From: Candidatus Roizmanbacteria bacterium CG_4_10_14_0_2_um_filter_36_35
GTDB lineage: Bacteria > Patescibacteriota > Microgenomatia > UBA1406 > GWC2-37-13
Direction: 5' to 3'
Length of the DNA stretch: 5,715 nucleotides
Assembly (NCBI GenBank): GCA_002792355.1
Contig: PFOE01000023.1
Span: 1-5,715 of the forward strand
Numbering within the stretch: the first letter of the stretch is position 1; every line of letters starts with the position of its first letter. Position numbers and translations under genes: made by a program. Of the stretch, positions 4,164 through 5,715 are shown one piece after another. Below the pieces are notes generated by a model. The model saw only the letters and a program-made list of their open reading frames with translations. It did not search any database and was not told the origin of the DNA.

Positions 4164-5715
4164 ATGCTCCTTTCCCCTCGTGTCATCCCGAGCGAGCGAA
4201 GCGAGTCGAGGGATCTAAAAAATATGATTGGTTATATTAAGTATCTGAAAAAAATCTTTTCCATTGCTAAAAAAGTTTTTCTTGTTATCACGGTTTACTT
4301 CGTCGTCATCTCGCTTTTCATGTACTTTTTCAATAAAGACCGTCCAAAAGTAACCTACGACCCGATCCAAAATAACCGCCAAGAGATCTATAAAGTCATT
4401 AATGACAAAAAACTCAATTCAACCAAAGAAGGAAAATTATCAATTACCATTTATAGATCAATATTGTGCGGTGTAATCGGTGAAGGTTGTACTAATAATT
4501 CTAAAGACGGTCAAACAAATTATAAAAACAGCCTTAGCGGTTTTATTACAGAATTAATTACCTTACCTTATGTAAATCCGCCTGCGTCGGGGATTTTTTG
4601 GGCAAAAAATGGTTTAGAAAACGCAGGATTTATTCCAAAAACACAGGCTGCCGGAATAGGTTTTAATTCTTTATCCGTCTTCATGCCGATTTGGAAAGCG
4701 ATGAGAAATCTTTCCTATCTTATCCTTGTATTAATTATAATTATTATAGGATTTATGATTATGTTTCGAATGAAGTTAAATCCCCAAACAATAACCTCTG
4801 TTGAAAATGCCTTGCCAAAAATTATTGTCACTTTAATATTAATTACTTTTTCATATGCTATTGCTGGTTTTATGATCGATCTAATGTATTTAATTATTCT
4901 TGCCGGAATCGAGATTATCGGAGTCCCATTCGGTTTAGATATTGCTTCTTATCAGAAAGACATTTTAACTTCAAATATATTTGGCTATATTTTTACTGGG
5001 AAAAACATAGGTATTTATTTTAGGTCGGTCTTCGGCATAATTCGAATACTTCCATGGGAAATACAGGCTATACTTGGCGCAATTTGGACCGCTTTAACCT
5101 TTATATTAGCAATCAGGTTTATCACACCTTTGGGTCCATATCTTGCTGGTTTATTTGGAAAGCTAGAAGCAATGCTAACCGTTTTTGGCGCAGGTGTAAC
5201 AATTAATATAGGAGAATGGGCTGCCTATTTCATAGCTGGCATAGTGGCTGTAATCGTTGCTTTTGCTTTTTTAATATTAATAATAATTGCTATAACGCTT
5301 TTTACCCTCTTATTTCTTGCCTTTAGAATAGCGTTTCTCTTACTTTCTTCTTTAATACAACTTATTTTGTATATAATGCTCGCCCCTCTTATTATTATGA
5401 CTGAAGCTATTCCTGGCCAATCAAGTTTTAGCAGTTGGATCAAAAATATCATTGGCAATTTAATTGTTTTTCCATCAGTAATATTTTTAATTATGATATG
5501 CAATGGTATAACACAGCTTTATAGTGTTAACGCAGCTGTTTTTACCCCTCCTTTTTTAGCTAATTGGTATCCTCAGACAATAGCGCCAATAATCAGTGCT
5601 GTTATTCTTCTTATGATTCCTGATTTGGTGCAAGGATTAAAACAAGCAATAATAGGTAAGGGCGGTCTGCAAATACCAGCAAGTCCTGCGGTTTTATTTG
5701 GAGCTGCTGGAACAA
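4164..5715 (+). CDS. polytopic VirB6/TrbL-like inner-membrane protein (partial; C-terminus beyond right edge)
   Basis: The first 517 codons are present. After a basic start there is a membrane helix (about 35-55), then an extracytoplasmic-looking stretch with a Cys pair (102, 109) and NPPASG (138-143). About seven further hydrophobic helices follow: roughly 183-203, 219-248, 300-325, a long stretch 352-412, 430-450 and 472-488. The helix-flanking segments IMFRMKLNPQT and FSYAIAGFMIDL and the stretch LAPLIIMTEAIPG recall large membrane proteins found beside VirB4-like ATPases in CPR genomes, counterparts of the type IV secretion channel subunit VirB6/TrbL. Role as a channel or scaffold in a secretion or pilus-like machine is inferred. 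Start choice: ATG 4164 fits a leaderless mRNA but reads through a repeat (4182-4216) as V-I-P-S-E-R-S-E-S-R; the in-frame ATG 4224 begins the natural-looking MIGYIKYLKK and has a repeat-derived GAGGG 11 bases upstream. The extra 20 residues may not be translated. Confidence 0.75.
   Translation, partial: MLLSPRVIPSERSESRDLKNMIGYIKYLKKIFSIAKKVFLVITVYFVVISLFMYFFNKDRPKVTYDPIQNNRQEIYKVINDKKLNSTKEGKLSITIYRSILCGVIGEGCTNNSKDGQTNYKNSLSGFITELITLPYVNPPASGIFWAKNGLENAGFIPKTQAAGIGFNSLSVFMPIWKAMRNLSYLILVLIIIIIGFMIMFRMKLNPQTITSVENALPKIIVTLILITFSYAIAGFMIDLMYLIILAGIEIIGVPFGLDIASYQKDILTSNIFGYIFTGKNIGIYFRSVFGIIRILPWEIQAILGAIWTALTFILAIRFITPLGPYLAGLFGKLEAMLTVFGAGVTINIGEWAAYFIAGIVAVIVAFAFLILIIIAITLFTLLFLAFRIAFLLLSSLIQLILYIMLAPLIIMTEAIPGQSSFSSWIKNIIGNLIVFPSVIFLIMICNGITQLYSVNAAVFTPPFLANWYPQTIAPIISAVILLMIPDLVQGLKQAIIGKGGLQIPASPAVLFGAAGT
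4182..4216 (+). repeat. GTCATCCCGAGC-type interspersed repeat at the 5' end of the VirB6-like gene
   Basis: This 35-bp GC-rich sequence runs from GTCATCCCGAGCGAGC to GAGGGATCT and stands out from its AT-rich surroundings. Similar sequences occur in many copies in various bacterial genomes, and their translation (SERSESRDL-like) appears spuriously in many predicted proteins. It lies between the predicted transcription start and the second in-frame ATG, so it is either a short leader peptide or a 5' untranslated insertion. It resembles 1542-1563 (minus) inside the clpC element. Confidence 0.65.
4208..4212 (+). promoter_or_regulatory. possible Shine-Dalgarno GAGGG for the alternative start at 4224
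   Basis: GAGGG lies 11 bases before ATG 4224, slightly further than ideal. It is part of the interspersed repeat, so the repeat may have supplied a ribosome-binding site. It is the only Shine-Dalgarno-like sequence seen near any start in this window. Confidence 0.35.

Noticed and set aside
4575..4593. A further copy of the linker palindrome, encoding NPPASG in the VirB6-like protein
   Set aside because: The DNA is only loosely palindromic, and as I recall NPPAS is a native motif at this place in related CPR membrane proteins, so it is better explained by the protein family.
5225..5503. 92-codon open frame on the minus strand
   Set aside because: It is antisense to transmembrane helices of the VirB6-like gene; its Ile/Lys-rich composition is what reversed hydrophobic AT-rich codons give. 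No motif and no start signal.

Overview
The window looks like a piece of a small, AT-rich bacterial genome of the candidate phyla radiation (Patescibacteria), possibly Microgenomates-like. Four things suggest this. A polytopic VirB6/TrbL-like protein sits beside a membrane-anchored C39-like peptidase. There is a free-standing four-helix-bundle (23S-IVP family) gene. Shine-Dalgarno sequences are almost absent, with -10 boxes placed directly before start codons. Interspersed palindromic repeats occur even inside coding regions. The assignment is inference; no rRNA or marker gene is present. The standard code fits all genes.

Layout. Positions 1-1760 (minus) hold the N-terminal 586 codons of a ClpC-type AAA+ unfoldase: Clp N-domain, first ATPase domain and short middle domain, with an unusual ~114-residue N-terminal extension partly built from repeat DNA. 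Eleven bases away and divergent, 1772-2932 (plus) encodes a single-pass membrane protein with a small extracytoplasmic domain, a Thr/Pro/Asn linker and a C39-like cysteine peptidase. Next, 3078-3530 encodes a short anchored protein carrying the same small domain without the peptidase. Then 3624-3986 encodes a four-helix-bundle protein. From 4164 to the right edge runs the first 517 codons of a polytopic VirB6/TrbL-like inner-membrane protein.

The gaps 2933-3077, 3531-3623 and 3987-4163 are filled mainly by one repeat family. Each arm is a 60-nt series of degenerate heptamers in a fixed order. Two copies are complete hairpins and one is a lone left arm. A second, GC-rich repeat family appears in frame inside clpC, at the 5' end of the VirB6-like gene and perhaps in two protein linkers.

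The plus-strand genes plausibly belong to a cell-surface or secretion locus: a VirB6-like channel component, an anchored peptidase and an anchored small-domain protein, all placed at or outside the membrane. ClpC is probably a divergently transcribed housekeeping neighbour. The two best promoters (clpC and the VirB6-like gene) and an extended -10 (four-helix-bundle gene) each end exactly 6 nt before the start codon, predicting leaderless mRNAs. No gap without a gene exceeds 300 bases.
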